Below, piece after piece: positions 63,969 through 64,000 of a stretch of 64,000 nt of DNA (positions are counted from its first letter, which is position 1; each line of letters opens with the position of its first letter). The notes under the pieces are model-generated. The model saw nothing but the letters and a program-made list of their open reading frames with translations, ran no database searches and had not been told where the DNA came from. Position numbers and translations under genes: made by a program. This stretch comes from Haloterrigena gelatinilytica (GTDB taxonomy: Archaea; Halobacteriota; Halobacteria; Halobacteriales; Natrialbaceae). The stretch covers positions 558,001 to 622,000 of the forward strand of contig NZ_JABUQZ010000001.1 in NCBI RefSeq assembly GCF_013342145.1. Direction: 5' to 3'.

Positions 63969-64000
63969 ATGTCAGTCTACGTCAACACCGACATCCCAGC
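63969..64000 (+). CDS. rpl7ae: Ribosomal protein L7Ae, first codons (runs off the window)
   Basis: Only MSVYVNTDIPA is present. It matches the haloarchaeal L7Ae N-terminus (x-VYV-xx-D-x-PA), from memory. L7Ae is a ribosomal protein and also the kink-turn-binding core of box C/D and H/ACA particles. The ATG follows a strong Shine-Dalgarno with about 7 nt spacing and a leader of about 200 nt, unusual among the mostly leaderless genes here. Confidence 0.75.
   Translation, partial: MSVYVNTDIP

Overview
The window is GC-rich, acidic-proteome DNA from a halophilic archaeon. Evidence: archaeal TFIIB, split archaeal RNA polymerase subunits D, N and K, PriS/GINS, Cdc48, RtcB/archease, a mevalonate kinase-isopentenyl phosphate kinase-GGPP synthase set, twin-arginine lipoproteins with acidic linkers, and many promoters with a TATA-like box about 25-30 nt before the ATG (leaderless mRNAs). 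The frequent CTCGAG and the gene content suggest the Natrialbales (Natrinema/Haloterrigena-like), but that placement is inference. Most of the window is ordinary chromosomal core with a few accessory insertions.

Layout. 1-6.4 kb: end fragment of inorganic pyrophosphatase, a PadR regulator, the rnhA operon, tfb, two small lipoproteins, and the gfcR-gdh pair. 6.5-9.8 kb: a HAD phosphatase, an HTH_10 regulator and a KD(P)G-aldolase-like gene, which with gfcR-gdh look like a semi-phosphorylative Entner-Doudoroff neighbourhood. 9.9-12.7 kb: a tandem duplication of a secreted lipoprotein including its promoter. 12.8-17.8 kb: acyl-CoA dehydrogenase, a HEAT-Mrr nuclease, a HAD hydrolase, panB, an alpha/beta hydrolase. 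18-20.5 kb: a small Hsp20-like protein translationally coupled to Cdc48. 20.8-31.6 kb: a cell-surface beta-propeller protein, MFS transporter, Bcp, acetyltransferases, the gins51-priS replication pair, archease, DoxX and rtcB. 31.9-33.1 kb: a decayed TnpB element. 33.2-37.4 kb: an HTH_10 regulator, moaA, acyl-CoA synthetase.

37.6-43.9 kb is the classical archaeal ribosomal/RNA-polymerase cluster: tRNA-Ser, rps13, rps4, rps11, rpoD, tRNA-Leu, rpl18e, rpl13, rps9, rpoN, rpoK, eno, rps2, many of them with 1-7 nt overlaps. A small membrane protein, two glycan-type genes on the opposite strand, a 152-bp-spaced palindromic repeat and a ThiR-like regulator (44-47.6 kb) separate rps2 from the isoprenoid block mvk-ipk-(frameshifted SDR)-structured RNA-RNase J-idsA (47.7-53 kb). 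A 316-bp foldback element precedes gltX. The right part has DUF456, SDR, aminotransferase, tmcA, a lipoprotein with a short Gly-X-Y tract, a VOC protein, a molybdopterin-domain protein and a DGC zinc protein, and ends in the first codons of ribosomal protein L7Ae.

The least expected features are two strongly structured RNAs, each placed just after its own TATA-like box. One is a three-way-junction RNA (about 50378-50466) between the SDR gene and RNase J. The other is a leader of about 200 nt (63762-63968) before L7Ae, whose closing helix abuts the Shine-Dalgarno and which carries a kink-turn-like internal loop. Both were folded by eye, and neither matches an RNA family I can name.
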